From the NCBI RefSeq assembly GCF_003369915.1, contig NW_022881603.1:33601522-33665521 (forward strand): a DNA stretch of 64,000 nucleotides. Direction: 5' to 3'. This document shows, one piece after another, positions 21,642 to 32,879 of this stretch. Position 1 is the first letter of the stretch. Each line of letters opens with the position of its first letter. This DNA is from Drosophila miranda (Eukaryota; Arthropoda; Insecta; Diptera; Drosophilidae). The translations under genes and the position numbers were made by a program. Below the pieces are notes generated by a model. That model saw only the letters and a program-made list of their open reading frames with translations, did no database searches and was not told the origin of the DNA.

Positions 21642-23024
21642 CTAGATCGCTGTCAGGGGACTCCGGCTCCTCCCGACAACGATGTGGCTGAGACCTCTGG
21701 CTAGGTCGCTCTCGTCGAACGCGTAGTCGTCCAAGATATCGTCCGACATCATGGACGCCGCATCCGACGCCGGGTTGTCTTCCTCGCACGAGGCCCTCTC
21801 TTTCGGGATCTCCGGCAGCTCCGGGTCTGGCTCGACCTCCACTTGCCTGCCCTTGCGATCGGACTTGTAAGTGGATATGGTGACCTTCTTGTAGCCATAA
21901 TCCACTACACCGTCCGACTTTGCGAGGAGATCAATGGATTCCTCATTTAGGACGAGGATAACCTGGCGCCTCTGCCCTTGGATATCCTCCACCTTTGCCA
22001 CCTTCCAATCGGCTGTAGGAAGGTGGGGGTTGCAGACCTGCAGTAACCTGAGGATCTTCTCAGGCTCTGCAGGCTTAGCCGAGACCCACGCTCTGGCTCT
22101 CGGGCGACTAGGGACATCTTCCCACTTCACGGCCTCCAGTTTCGCCCCTGGATAGACCTCTTTTAGGGCCGCCACCGCCTTCATGTAGAGGGCCGCAGAG
22201 CGAGCGTCTTGGCAGGCGATGGCTTTCACCTTGCCTTGATGCCACCCTGCGTCCTCACACTTTGGCGGTGGTCCGCCGTTCTCCTCCAGTTCCAGTAGGA
22301 ACCGGTCCTGGAGCTCGTTCTCCACCAGGTGCCACTTATCGCGAGGGACATGGCCGTCCTCGGCGCCCCTGTCCAGGACACCGATCAGGGTCCTGCCCCT
22401 CGCCACCTCAGCGAACGACCGGTTCGTGAGGTGGGTCTTCACCCGCTTGGCTTGCTGGGCTTGGCCTGGCTGATTTGCGGGGTCCTCCGCTGAGCGTTGC
22501 CGCTTGTTGGCGGCCTTGGCTGCGCCCTTTCCGGCTTTGGCTGGCTGGAACAGTGGAAGGATTGAGCAGGCCCACAGCCTCTGCTCCTTTCCTTCGGCTG
22601 ACGCCTTGAAGTTCGGGTCTTCGTTGGACAGGATGAAAGCCGCTCGTCTCCTGTCCTGGTACGACGGCTTTCCACCCCGTGGTGCAGAGACGCTGCCCGC
22701 CGGGGCTCCCATGGGTTCTTCGGTCCCGGTGCGCTCACCAGCCGCGATTACGCTCTGCTTGGCAGCCACCCCGGTATCCGCTTCGCCCTTGGAGCCACCC
22801 GACTTGGAAGGACCCGATTGGCTTTTCGGGCCCCCCCTCACTGCGGCTGCTGCCTGAAGACGGTGGACCGACTCAGTCTCCTTCCCCGTCTTCTTTGGAC
22901 CCGGTTTCCCAGGCGCTGGTGCAGAGGGATTGGCTTGTCCCTCCGGTACTTTAAGAGGAGTACCGAGCTCCTTTGCGGCTTTGTTGGTTTTTATTTGTTT
23001 TTTATTTGGCATAGTAGTTCCCAC
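21642..23024 (-). CDS. LOA-like ORF1 (Gag-like, 460 aa)
   Basis: An intact frame upstream of ORF2. The first half is low-complexity, rich in Lys, Pro, Ala and Gly. The central part (about residues 235-400), with CEDAGWHQGKVKAIACQ, PSRPRARAWV and LPTADWKVAKVED, is the conserved ORF1 domain also seen in the second LOA-like element at 52982-53567. The tail is acidic. It presumably binds element RNA; no zinc knuckles are seen. A start at GTG or ATG upstream cannot be excluded. Confidence 0.8.
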   Translation of the reverse strand: MGTTMPNKKQIKTNKAAKELGTPLKVPEGQANPSAPAPGKPGPKKTGKETESVHRLQAAAAVRGGPKSQSGPSKSGGSKGEADTGVAAKQSVIAAGERTGTEEPMGAPAGSVSAPRGGKPSYQDRRRAAFILSNEDPNFKASAEGKEQRLWACSILPLFQPAKAGKGAAKAANKRQRSAEDPANQPGQAQQAKRVKTHLTNRSFAEVARGRTLIGVLDRGAEDGHVPRDKWHLVENELQDRFLLELEENGGPPPKCEDAGWHQGKVKAIACQDARSAALYMKAVAALKEVYPGAKLEAVKWEDVPSRPRARAWVSAKPAEPEKILRLLQVCNPHLPTADWKVAKVEDIQGQRRQVILVLNEESIDLLAKSDGVVDYGYKKVTISTYKSDRKGRQVEVEPDPELPEIPKERASCEEDNPASDAASMMSDDILDDYAFDESDLARGLSHIVVGRSRSPLTAI

Positions 23025-23495
23025 GAGTAGGCGGGAAGGGGATGGTCACCCGAGGCATAGCCCGCTTGCCCCGGGAAGCCTGATTTAAACTGGAGGTCGG
23101 CAGGGATCCAGAGTCCGCATATTAGCGACCGGGCACCCCCCGGCCATGCATCCCTCGGCATATAACAGTGTCACCTTGGATTGGGGTAATTTCACTGAGA
23201 GTTTTCTTCTCTCCGCCCGACTACCATTCGCCAGCATCATAGCAGAGACATGACCGTGCTAGGACCTGTTTCCAGCCGCCCTCACGGGAGAGTATAGTCG
23301 CACTTCCACCGGTGTGCACAGTTACGGCGGGTGACGGTTCGCTCGCAACCCTCTGTGTCCTAGGGGGGGGGTGTGAGACGCAGACCGCACCGGGTATTAC
23401 TAACCGGAGCGGCTGCGCCTCAGTTCCGAGTTCACAGTTGTGCGAGCCGACCCGTCATCCGTTTGTCCCCCTGTAGCACCCGATGGCTGACGGCC
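23025..23495 (-). other. 5' leader of the LOA-like element
   Basis: About 470 bases of GC-rich untranslated sequence between the element's 5' end and ORF1. I see no gene. A CTCCCGTGAG hairpin-forming segment is present; the reverse-complement sequence, with flanks, occurs in the leader of the other LOA-like element. Confidence 0.6.
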
Positions 23496-23599
23496 AGTAA
23501 ACACAATAACGTGGGAAGCAAATGCAACACTATCCCGGAAAAGAATGCTGAGCTTACTACGCAAGCCTCTTACATTCTGATAGGTTACTAAAAGAGAAG

Positions 23600-24613
23600 T
23601 TAGTTTTTTGGAAAGGTGGAAGCAAGACGGGAAGTTGAGGAAGAGGAAGTTGAGGTTGAGGGTGGCACACTGGAAAGGTTTGGAAGGGATATGGGGGGCC
23701 TGTTCTTCTTCTTAGCCTTAAACTCCTTCACCACCAAATGCTCCGGCCAAAATTTGGCGGAGCAAATGGTGTCAAATTGAGTTGGGGAGATGCTTATCTT
23801 AAACGAGGCTATCTCCCTGGCATAAGAGAAGTTAAATTTCTCCACCTTTAAACCCACGGCTTTTATTTTGCTTTGAATAAAAGCAATTACATCATTAGAT
23901 GTGAGGTCAGGGGCCAGCCGTGAAACAAAAACTTGTCGTTTTGGTGGGACTCCCACCAGTGGTTTAGTCACCACAGGCCTAGTACCTGTGGTGGCAATAT
24001 CCGGAGGTCCGGAACGTCTATTTACTGGTGGGATCGGTATAGACGGGACAACTAGCGAACTTGCGGACACCACGGACACGGACGCTGCAGACGTACTTGG
24101 CTGCACATTCTCCGAGGCGATGAATTCGGCTACCGAATCTGCGTCGCCAGCAGCTGTCGTTGCCCTTGGAGTGGCAAACGAGATCAACTGCTGCACACTT
24201 GGAGTGGTCGGAGTCAGTTTTTCGGCGGCGCACGGCTGAGTGACGGTTGGCAATTGCAGATCCCGCGGAGTGACCTTTTTGCGCCTCGGAGACTCATTCA
24301 GCAGTTTTAAACCGCTAAAATGAGCCTCCATGGCTAGGAGCCGATCGTATTGGTTTTTAAAACCAACGGTCAGCTCCTTAAAGCCACTCCGCGTCTGCCT
24401 CATGAAAGCCACCATGTCTTTCTCCACCGCACGGCATGCCTCGAAACTGTAATGCAAGCCATTACGTTTGGCTATAGCATCACTCACGAGGCCAGAAAAT
24501 CCAGCGCATTTTGCGTGCACTACGCTGTCGCAGAGCCAGCAGGGAACATTCGGCTGATCGTGGGTGATCTGCTTCTTACAGCTTTTTTTGGCACAGACCA
24601 CAGCGTATTCCAT
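23600..24613 (-). CDS. CR1-like ORF1, copy A (337 aa)
   Basis: An intact frame encoding a Gag-like protein that presumably binds element RNA. The amino end has a PHD/zinc-finger-like pattern (CAKKSCKK, then CWLCDSVVHAKC). The middle (residues about 130-220) is Ser/Thr/Ala/Pro rich. The C-terminal domain contains QVFVSRLAPDLTSNDVIAFI, a motif typical of ORF1 proteins of CR1-like elements. It ends FPKN at 23600, where the ORF2 frame overlaps. Confidence 0.82.
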   Translation of the reverse strand: MEYAVVCAKKSCKKQITHDQPNVPCWLCDSVVHAKCAGFSGLVSDAIAKRNGLHYSFEACRAVEKDMVAFMRQTRSGFKELTVGFKNQYDRLLAMEAHFSGLKLLNESPRRKKVTPRDLQLPTVTQPCAAEKLTPTTPSVQQLISFATPRATTAAGDADSVAEFIASENVQPSTSAASVSVVSASSLVVPSIPIPPVNRRSGPPDIATTGTRPVVTKPLVGVPPKRQVFVSRLAPDLTSNDVIAFIQSKIKAVGLKVEKFNFSYAREIASFKISISPTQFDTICSAKFWPEHLVVKEFKAKKKNRPPISLPNLSSVPPSTSTSSSSTSRLASTFPKN

Positions 24614-25144
24614 TTTATTTTATTATTTATTTATATATATACTATTATTTGCAAAACAAATTGGTATCAGACCAATGTGCCAGACAACGCTCAAAGCGGA
24701 ATTGGTAAAAAAAAGAGAGCAGAGTGGAGAGCGGTTATAGCGAGAGCTACTAAGCAGAGAGCGCTATTGCTCAGAAAGTTTAAAGAGCGAGAGAGAAAGA
24801 ACAGTTATTGAAGTTGAGGTGATAGCGAGAGAGTGATAAAACAACAAAAGCTACCAGACGAGAGCGGACTGCAATGCAATGTAATGCGTACTCACTCACT
24901 GCAACAACACAAACACAAGCACAAGCACAAGCCGACGCCGAAAAATAAAAAGTTAAATAATGTTTTAACACAAATCAAAAGGCATGCACTCGCGCAACAG
25001 AATAGGTTTCCAGATTGTTGTCTGGTTAGGAAGTATAATTAGAATTTAGCCAGGAAAACACCGGCTGTTTATTCAAAACAAAAGGAAAAAATGCGGAGCG
25101 CAAAACAAAAACACGTCTGATCACTACGAAAGATACGAAAGATA
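24614..25144 (-). other. CR1-like 5' UTR, copy A
   Basis: About 530 bases with no convincing gene. Contains a CACAAGCACAAGCACAAG short repeat (24908-24930) and GAGAG-rich stretches. It ends with GATACGAAAGAT, joined to thoc5 intron 5 sequence (ATATAAGC). Confidence 0.7.
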
Positions 25145-25556
25145 TATATAAGCTTATTTTGATACCATTTTGTAGATGATGGAGTACTGGACCAACTCAT
25201 TGCAACCCCAACAGCTGGATGCAAATTATCGTATTCTGTACGCTCAGCTTTTCCGAACTATTTATAGTTTTGACATCTTTCTGGAGACAGAAGGCTCAAT
25301 GCAGACGACTATAGAATACACCAAGGAAAAGCCTTATATAAGTGCATTTGCAAAACGATTGCGTCCATATAAATACATAAAAAAGGGTTCCGTACACGCA
25401 TTCAAACAATAAGGACCTAAAAACAAATATAAGAATATGGTTTTGTAAAAAAAAAATCAAAAGCAGTTACTAAACATCTTCACAGTTGCTGTTTATTATG
25501 TAATGCATAATTGCAATAATGCAACAAATAAGTAACATTTAAATCTAGCTACAGTT

Positions 25557-26392
25557 TTATTGACAGCTTAGTTTCTGAGATGCTGTCGCTGCCAGGGACT
25601 CGGTTGGCAGGGTGATTGCAGAGGCATTTTCAACAGACTCTCGACTCTCATCCGGCATAACTTTATCAACAACGTGTTTTTCTATTAGACCGCTTTCTCC
25701 CAAGTAGCATATGGAAAATCCATCGTACCATGCCTCCTGATCCTTCAGTACTTCCTTCAATTGCCACACCTTGTATTTCCAGAACTGGAACATCACCTTC
25801 AGGCCGGATATGCCCCTCACGCGCCACCTTATGCGCACGGTGTAATCGTCGGGATGCTTTGTAATTTTAAGAATTTTAGGTGACCCACAGTTCGAAGAAT
25901 GGCAATTTGCTTAACAAAGTGGTATAGACCGACTGTGTGCTTGCCGGTAATATTGTTCTGAAATATAAGGTTTGGGCTGTATATGGAATAGGTCAGCGGT
26001 TCAACAAAGAGTTTGGGAAGCGTGGTTCGCAGAACTTCGTAGGCTCGCTCCAGATCTTCAGGCTTTCGAACATTTTCCTTCTCTTTGGCGGATGTTTGTA
26101 CATTACTGTTTTCGTGAAAACTTCGTTTCGGTTGCATTACGCTACTACCTTCACATTTTAGCCAATTGTAGTTATATGATCCTGTGCAAGGAGAGTATAA
26201 TCGCATTGTGGAAGCCCACTCCTGTTCTTTGGAGCCCCACAAGCTTATCAAATTGCTCTTTCTCATTGATAAAATTCCAAAATTTCGCATCATTTTGACA
26301 AGGACCATTGACGAATTTACCGGACTCTGGTAACTGTATTTCCCGTAATATGTTAAATGTTTCTTCCTTTTAAGCGTCACTCTGCCGTTCAA
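25557..26392 (-). pseudogene. U2: DUF2358 / C6orf136-like gene, deletion-broken
   Basis: Same gene as at 5420-6277. About 22 bp are missing after 25873 (AATTTTAAGAA joins directly to TTTAGGTGACC), which removes the [11 protein letters not shown]-type segment and shifts the frame. Upstream and downstream parts are otherwise open. Exon 1 lacks the G that U6 and U7 have. Confidence 0.87.
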
Positions 26393-27073
26393 ATATCACG
26401 TTCAAATTCTTCATCTGGTTTTACTCAGCGTTTAAATTGTGGGGTTTTTAATCTTTTCTAGACGTGCTCGTGTAGTAACCAAGTTTATTTGGAATCGAAA
26501 AATCATATGGTCATATGTATATCGATATAAATATTTTGTACAATAAAAGTGTGAGGTGATGTGATAGTTTTTTTGGGATATCTCAACGGAACTTTCTGAA
26601 CTCGGAGACAGTTAACACTATTTTTTTTTTTGTAGTTTCAGTGATCCAACGTCGTTAGAATCATAGTTGGATAATGGAAATAAGTATCCATATTTTTATG
26701 TGATATACTTCAAGACCACTCTAGTCTAAATTATTGTCGCACCAGTCGAAAAGCTGTTGAACTATTTGTGCCAAAACGTTCCACCCAGTTGTGGTAGAGT
26801 AATACCTAACAAAAATAGATCCAAAGAAAATTCATGTCGACCAGAAATACCTAGATTTTTCAAATCACAACGTTCCCCTCGTTTTTTTTTGGTTTTAAAT
26901 CATCTCAAGGATGATCGGAATTTTGATCGTAGCACTGTAGCCACATTGATCAGATACTGGTGATGTAGTTTGGCGAGTTTGACAGGTCGGTATATAAAAA
27001 CTAGAGGAAAATTACTTAACTGTTTTAGAAAATAAACTGAAATTACTTTATAGCATGATGAAGAAAAAAGGGG

Positions 27074-27784
27074 TCAAAAGTTTAAGTCAGCAGTTTTGAT
27101 GAAGATTGCCAGCTCTCTGAGATGTAGCGGCTCTTTTTTGATTAATAATTGATATAAATTGTTATAATATTTAAAGATTTTGAATTTCCTTCTGAGCCCG
27201 GCATATCTTTGGCAATCGAAGATCAGGTGTTCGGCATATTCAGTTACATTGCACGTTTCGCAGATATTTGAGTCAATTGCTTTGATTCTGTGTAGGAAGA
27301 CTTTGTCGTATGTGTGTCCCGTCATAAGTCTGTTAATGGTCTTGATGCTTTTAGCATTCCATTTAAGAGAAAAATGCCAGGGTTTACTGGGTATGTCTGG
27401 AAATATGTCTATGAGGCTGGATCCCTTCGTCCTACACTTCGTCCTGTAGTCCTCATTCCATTTGTATACTAAAAAGTTCCTAATTTCTCTTTGAGCCTCC
27501 TTGTAGCTGTATTTTATATTTATTGTAAACCCCTCACTTGTAGCAGCCTTTGCTGCTATGTCAGTCTTTTCGTTGATGTCCACACTTTTGTGACCAGGGA
27601 CCCATAGAATGTCAAGTTTCTGAATGTCTGATTGGTTAATTATGTTGTGAATATCATTCACTAGGTACGAGTCTGTGTTCTTATTTTTAATTAAATTAAT
27701 AGCTAGTAATATTCGACGGAATATCAAAATCGAAAATATTGTTTCGAATCCTTGACGGAGAACAATTAACCTATTATAAGCCAA
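27074..27784 (-). pseudogene. U3: I-like RNase H and C-terminal fragment, open 236 codons
   Basis: The 3' end of a non-LTR ORF2, 5'-truncated. It reads from the end of an RNase H domain (LAINLIKNKNTDSYLVND, ILWVPGHKSVDINEKTD) through a C-terminal domain with a C..C...H...C-type motif (ICETCNVTEYAEHLIFDCQ) to the natural stop. The RNase H catalytic start (TDG) is missing, so no active enzyme is expected. RNase H plus this cysteine/histidine tail fit I-like elements. It carries HKS, shared with U4, where most units have HKG. Confidence 0.8.
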
Positions 27785-28304
27785 AGGGCCGAAAATAATG
27801 AAATTTTAATCATTTTAGCGCAGTTCAGGTGAAAGTTAGCGTTGTTATTTTTAATTTCAGATGAAAGATGGCCTGAATATACAAGAAGAATTTACAATCG
27901 TTAATATTTTCTGACATTTACCTGAAGAAGGTGAACTATTTAAATAGAGGGGGCTTAAGTGGGCTAAATTCGTTCTTTCATCATAACGAGACGCTATATT
28001 GTTGTTGGAAAAAAAAACAGCAATCGCCGTAGCAAGAAAATAAGTCAATTATTTAAAACAAAACAGTCAAGTAGAAAATTGATTAATTTATTGGATAAAA
28101 TTATGTGGGCAGGACTGAGAGATCTACCTAGCTAGTAATATTCGACGGAATATCAAATATCAAATATCAATACAATAGAACTTGAATTCGTCGGTATATC
28201 TATGGTATATTTGGGTTTATTTCTGATGGTCGGACATTATATTTTAACAATAAATCCGCGGCACACTTTTGTTTAGCTTCCGAATAAATATATTATTAAG
28301 TGAA

Positions 28305-30468
28305 ATGGAGGCTATTTTAAATACGCAGTTTCAGCAGCTGGAAGATATCATCGGGGAAATATTAAAAGTAAAAAAAAGCGTAAGTGTTAACAAGCTGCAA
28401 AGTCGTTGGTTCCTTATTTTCATTATTTTTGTATGCAGGGTTAGAACTCAGACACATTGCGAACTGCGGCGGCATTGAAATTTGTTGCATTAAAGCATGC
28501 AAATCGAGAAGTTAAACAGAAAATAAAGTCTGGACGGGATAACTTACACTTGGAAAAATGTAAAGTGGACATAAGTCGGTTGCAATTGCAAAATCTTCTG
28601 TACGAAGTGAGCCACTTGAAAAAGGACATCGTGCGTGGCGAGAAATTCCAGAGTCGTGACTCCAAGTTGGTCCTGCTCTCAGACACTGAGTATTTTACCA
28701 AATTGCCGGGAATTGAAGATAGTAAAGTGAAACCAAAATCGGAGCACTACAAGCATTTGCAGCGCTTAGAGTGTGAACTGCGTTTAAGGAAAGACCTGGA
28801 TGAACAGAAAAGCTCATTGAAGAACTCCAAAAAGGAGCTGCAACAAGATAATCTTAAACAACATAATAGGTACGTTTCATTCGCGCCAGCTCTACGCACC
28901 CTAAAGAGTGCTACGAAACCGCAGCATGATGCACTGCAGCCTTCTCTTGATGTTGAATGGAAGCTTAGTGCTGTGGTCAAATATCTGCCCAAGCCTCTTT
29001 ATATATTATTCATCAACCTGCAATGCCTTCAACGTGCGAGCGATGAGCCATCATTCAATGTTGAAGTGGTAGGATATAAAAGTGAAGCTCAGATGCAGGA
29101 GTTGACAAACCTAAAGCAAAACCCAAAAGCAAGGCGCGACTACTCTGAAAGGGACATTGAATTGTCGGGAAAGCCTGAGGAAAATCCTTTGAACAAAGAA
29201 TTAAGTCCTCATCCTCTGCACATTCGCATCACGGTAAGATTAAACCAAAACATACGACTATAGAAAAATACCTTAACGTTTGAACGGTCTCTAGCTTGGC
29301 TCTGCTGGCTCGATTCAACTGGTGTTGATTATTCGCTATTTCGAACAAATTAAATGTGCGACAGCATGGCCCCAATTGAGCATTTCCAATAATACAAACC
29401 ATCAAGGGTAAGTTTTAGCGAGTGAATTGCTTTAGCAGCAACTATATTTTAAAACATTTTCATGTTTTTAGGGATACTAATTTCGTTCAGCATCTCCTTC
29501 GGCATTTGGTTGCAAACGATTTGGGAAATGAAATACCTATACCCGGTATTCAATACGATGTAAGACAAGCAACAAGCTATAATTTTCCTATATATATGTA
29601 TGAATCATAAAATTATATATTTGCGTTAGTTACAGAATAAGGATCTGACACCAGAGGAATGTATACAATATCTGGAGTCTAAGGACTTTGGAAAAGCATA
29701 CTGTTGGTTACGAAGTATATGCTCTATACCAACAGTCAACAGCTCGAAGTTGTATAAGCATGAGCTGAACTTGAATAAAAGCATGCGGGAGACCATAGCT
29801 CGCATTACACGGCGCTGGAACTATTGGTTAAATCTAAGTCAGCAAATACGTGGTCTGACTAACAAGGACATCGATTTGTATGCACTAAAAGAAAATGTCT
29901 ATCCTGCGGCCTTGTCTTGCAGCCTAGTGCAGTGGACGGCGATCACTCTCGAGGAATTCCTAGCCCAAAATTCAGACGTACTAAACATTTCTCCGGATGA
30001 TAAGGGCATAACATACAATTCCTATCGTGCTGTGATTGTTCATGGCTCTGCCAAAATGGAGTGTTTCATTCGAATACCGAGTAATTATCCATTGGAAATG
30101 CCACTCTGGATATTGAGTGTGCATTGGAACGGTCGCCGTACATCGCAGAATAATGCAGCTATCAAGGTTAGTTTGTTCAGACTTCCATGCGTTATATATA
30201 AGCTTATTTTGATACCATTTTGTAGATGATGGAGTACTGGACCAACTCATTGCAACCCCAACAGCTGGATGCAAATTATCGTATTCTGTACGCTCAGCTT
30301 TTCCGAACTCTTTATAGTTTTGACATCTTTCTGGAGACAGAAGGCTCAATGCAGACGACTATAGAATACACCAAGGAAAAGCCTTATATAAGTGCATTTG
30401 CAAAACGATGCCGATTGCGTCCATATAAATACATAAAAAAGGGTTCCGTACACGCATTCAAACAATAA
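28305..30468 (+). pseudogene. thoc5: U3: thoc5 copy, early nonsense codon
   Basis: Exons: 28305-28379, 28439-29233, 29295-29407, 29472-29559, 29636-30166 and 30226-30468. All lengths and phases are as expected for the 614-codon protein. The first two codons of exon 2 read GGT TAG (28442-28444) instead of GGG CAG, a nonsense codon at residue 27. I see no other stop or frameshift. This is the least damaged copy. A protein could only start downstream, for example at an internal ATG, and would lack the first part of the coiled coil. Confidence 0.9.
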
Positions 30469-30611
30469 GGACCTAAAAACAAATATAAGAATATGGTTTT
30501 GTAAAAAAAAATCAAAAGCAGTTACTAAACATCTTCACAGTTGCTGTTTATTATGTAATGCATAATTGCAATAATGCAATAAATAAGTAACATTTAAATC
30601 TAGCTACAGTT

Positions 30612-31469
30612 TTATTGACAGCTTAGTTTCTGAGATGCTGTCGCTGCCAGGGACTCGGTTGGCAGGGTGATTGCAGAGGCATTTTCAACAGACTCTCGAC
30701 TCTCATCCGGCATAACTTTATCAACAACGTGTTTTTCTATTAGACCGCTTTCTCCCAAGTAGCATATGGAAAATCCATCGTACCATGCCTCCTGATCCTT
30801 CAGTACTTCCTTCAATTGCCACACCTTGTATTTCCATAACTGGAACATCACCTTCAGGCCGGATATGCCCCTCACGCGCCACCTTATGCGCACGGTGTAA
30901 TCGTCGGGATGCTTTGTAATTTTAAGAACCTCAAACTTAACGTAGGCGTACTTTAGGTGACCCACAGTTCGAAGAATGGCAATTTGCTTAACAAAGTGGT
31001 ATAGACCGACTGTGTGCTTGCCGGTAATATTGTTCTGAAATATAAGGTTTGGGCTGTATATGGAATAGGTCAGCGGTTCAACAAAGAGTTTGGGAAGCGT
31101 GGTTCGCAGAACTTCGTAGGCTCGCTCCAGATCTTCAGGCTTTCGAACATTTTCCTTCTCTTTGGCGGATGTTTGTACATTACTGTTTTCGTGAAAACTT
31201 CGTTTCGGTTGCATTACGCTACTACCTTCACATTTTAGCCAATTGTAGTTATATGATCCTGTGCAAGGAGAGTATAATCGCATTGTGGAAGCCCACTCCT
31301 GTTCTTTGGAGCCCCACAAGCTTATCAAATTGCTCTTTCTCATTGATAAAATTCCAAAATTTCGCATCATTTTGACAAGGACCATTGACGAATTTACCGG
31401 ACTCTGGTAACTGTATTTCCCGTAATATGTTAAATGTTTCTTCCTTTTAAGCGTCACTCTGCCGTTCAA
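30612..31469 (-). CDS. U3: DUF2358 / C6orf136-like protein, open 285-codon frame
   Basis: Open over the full length like U1, with [28 protein letters not shown] and [18 protein letters not shown]. As in U1 the frame runs through the probable 139 nt intron, and the G needed for the spliced frame is missing, so it may be a pseudogene. It shares QEWAS and EPLTYS with U2. It is convergent with thoc5 (144 bp between stops), with the same overlapping poly(A) signals. Confidence 0.6.
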   Translation of the reverse strand: MNGRVTLKRKKHLTYYGKYSYQSPVNSSMVLVKMMRNFGILSMRKSNLISLWGSKEQEWASTMRLYSPCTGSYNYNWLKCEGSSVMQPKRSFHENSNVQTSAKEKENVRKPEDLERAYEVLRTTLPKLFVEPLTYSIYSPNLIFQNNITGKHTVGLYHFVKQIAILRTVGHLKYAYVKFEVLKITKHPDDYTVRIRWRVRGISGLKVMFQLWKYKVWQLKEVLKDQEAWYDGFSICYLGESGLIEKHVVDKVMPDESRESVENASAITLPTESLAATASQKLSCQ

Positions 31470-32168
31470 ATATCACGTTCAAATTCTTCATCTGGTTTTA
31501 CTCAGCGTTTAAATTGTGGGGTTTTTAATCTTTTCTAGACGTGCTCGTGTTGTAACCAAGTTTATTTGGAATCGAAAAATCATATGGTCATATGTATATC
31601 GATATAAATATTTTGTACAATAAAAGTGTGAGGTGATGTGATAGTTTTTTTGGGATATCTCAACGGAACTTTCTGAACTCGGAGACAGTTTACACTATTT
31701 TTTTTTTTGTAGTTTCAGTGATCCAACGTCGTTAGAATCATAGTTGGATAATGGAAATAAGTATCCATATTTTTATGTGATATTTCCCGTATGCGACTAT
31801 ACTTCAAGACCACTCTAGTCTAAATTATTGTCGCACCAGTCGAAAAGCTGTTGAACTATTTATGCCAAAACGTTCCACCCAGTTGTGGTAGAGTAATATC
31901 TAACAAAAATAGATCCAAAGAAAATTCATGTCGACCAGAAATACCTAGATTTTTCAAATCACAACGTTCCCCCTCGTTTTTTTTTGGTTTTAAATCATCT
32001 CAAGGATGATCGGAATTTTGATCGTAGCACTGTAGCCACATTGATCAGATACTGGTGATGTAGTTTGGCGAGTTTGACAGGTCGGTATATAAAAACTAGA
32101 GGAAAATTACTTAACTGTTTTAGAAAATAAACTGAAATTACTTTATAGCATGATGAAGAAAAAAGGGG

Positions 32169-32879
32169 TCAAAAGTTTAAGTCAGCAGTTTTGATGAAGA
32201 TTGCCAGCTCTCTGAGATGTAGCGGCTCTTTTTTGATTAATAATTGATATAAATTGTTATAATATTTAAAGATTTTGAATTTCCTTCTGAGCTCGGCATA
32301 TCTTTGGCAATCGAAGATCAGGTGTTCGGCATATTCAGTTACATTGCACGTTTCGCAGATATTTGAGTCAATTGCTTTGATTCTGTGTAGGAAGACTTTG
32401 TCGTATGTGTGTCCCGTCATAAGTCTGTTAATGGTCTTGATGCTTTTAGCATTCCATTTAAGAGAAAAATGCCAGGGTTTACTGGGTATGTCTGGAAATA
32501 TGTCTATGAGGCTGGATCCCTTCGTCCTACACTTCGTCCTGTAGTCCTCATTCCATTTGTATACTAAAAAGTTCCTAATTTCTCTTTGAGCCTCCTTGTA
32601 GCTGTATTTTATATTTATTGTAAACCCCTCACTTGTAGCAGCCTTTGCTGCTATGTCAGTCTTTTCGTTGATGGCCACACTTTTGTGACCAGGGACCCAT
32701 AGAATGTCAAGTTTCTGAATGTCTGATTGGTTAATTATGTTGTGAATATCATTCACTAGGTACGAGTCTGTGTTCTTATTTTTAATTAAATTAATAGCTA
32801 GTAATATTCGACGGAATAACAAAATCGAAAATATTGTTTTGAATCCTTTACGGAGAACAATTAACCTATTATAAGCCAA
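32169..32879 (-). pseudogene. U4: I-like RNase H and C-terminal fragment, open
   Basis: Same 236-codon fragment as in U3, with HKS and the ICETCNVTEYAEHLIFDCQ tail. Differs by a few codons near its start (LRKGFKTIFSILLF). Confidence 0.8.

Larger units (their letters stand above)
17863..23495 (-). mobile_element. LOA-clade non-LTR retrotransposon, apparently full length (5.63 kb)
   Basis: Flanked by a perfect 13 bp target duplication and absent from CR1 copy B. It has ORF1, ORF2 with endonuclease, reverse transcriptase, RNase H and a C-terminal cysteine/histidine motif, and a 3' end of AACCTAACCTAACC type. Possession of RNase H and the sequence style place it in the LOA branch of the R1/LOA/I group; the family name is not assigned. 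One frameshift in ORF2 is the only lesion I see, so it is young. Confidence 0.9.
14827..25144 (-). mobile_element. CR1-like non-LTR retrotransposon, copy A (in U2), with nested LOA element
   Basis: Inserted in thoc5 intron 5 on the opposite strand, after GCGTTAT of the target. Without the nested element 17863-23495 it is about 4.67 kb. It has an A-rich 3' tail (T-run at 14827), a 3' UTR of about 300 bp, ORF2 (endonuclease and reverse transcriptase, no RNase H), ORF1 and a 5' UTR of about 530 bp. That structure and the YQNIRGLRSKL start of the endonuclease fit the CR1 clade; the exact family is not certain. No clear target duplication is seen. Copy B in U4 is at the same site and is nearly identical. 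Confidence 0.9.
12937..25412 (+). pseudogene. thoc5: U2: thoc5 copy, frameshifted and split by CR1-like and LOA elements
   Basis: Exons: 12937-13011, 13071-13864, 13926-14038, 14103-14190, 14267-14797 and 25176-25412. Exon 2 is one base short (794 nt): AAATCGAGAAG of other copies is AAATGAGAAG near 13135, which shifts the frame early. The intron 1 donor is GTTAGT instead of GTAAGT. Intron 5 carries a CR1-like element, itself interrupted by a LOA-like element, making it about 10.4 kb. Exon 6 lacks 6 bp (FAKRLRPYK instead of FAKRCRLRPYK), a deletion shared only with U4. Confidence 0.9.

Noticed and set aside
18242-22954. Several plus-strand frames inside the LOA-like element
   Set aside because: All are antisense shadows of ORF1 and ORF2, which have clear domains.
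24900-24935. Short CACAAG repeats as a CRISPR-like or satellite array
   Set aside because: Only a few 6 bp repeats in a retroelement 5' UTR, without spacers; a simple repeat.
14820-25150. A very long intron 5 gene model joining U2 thoc5 across the CR1/LOA insertion as a functional gene
   Set aside because: Although splice sites on both sides remain, exon 2 of this copy is frameshifted, so the product would be truncated anyway.
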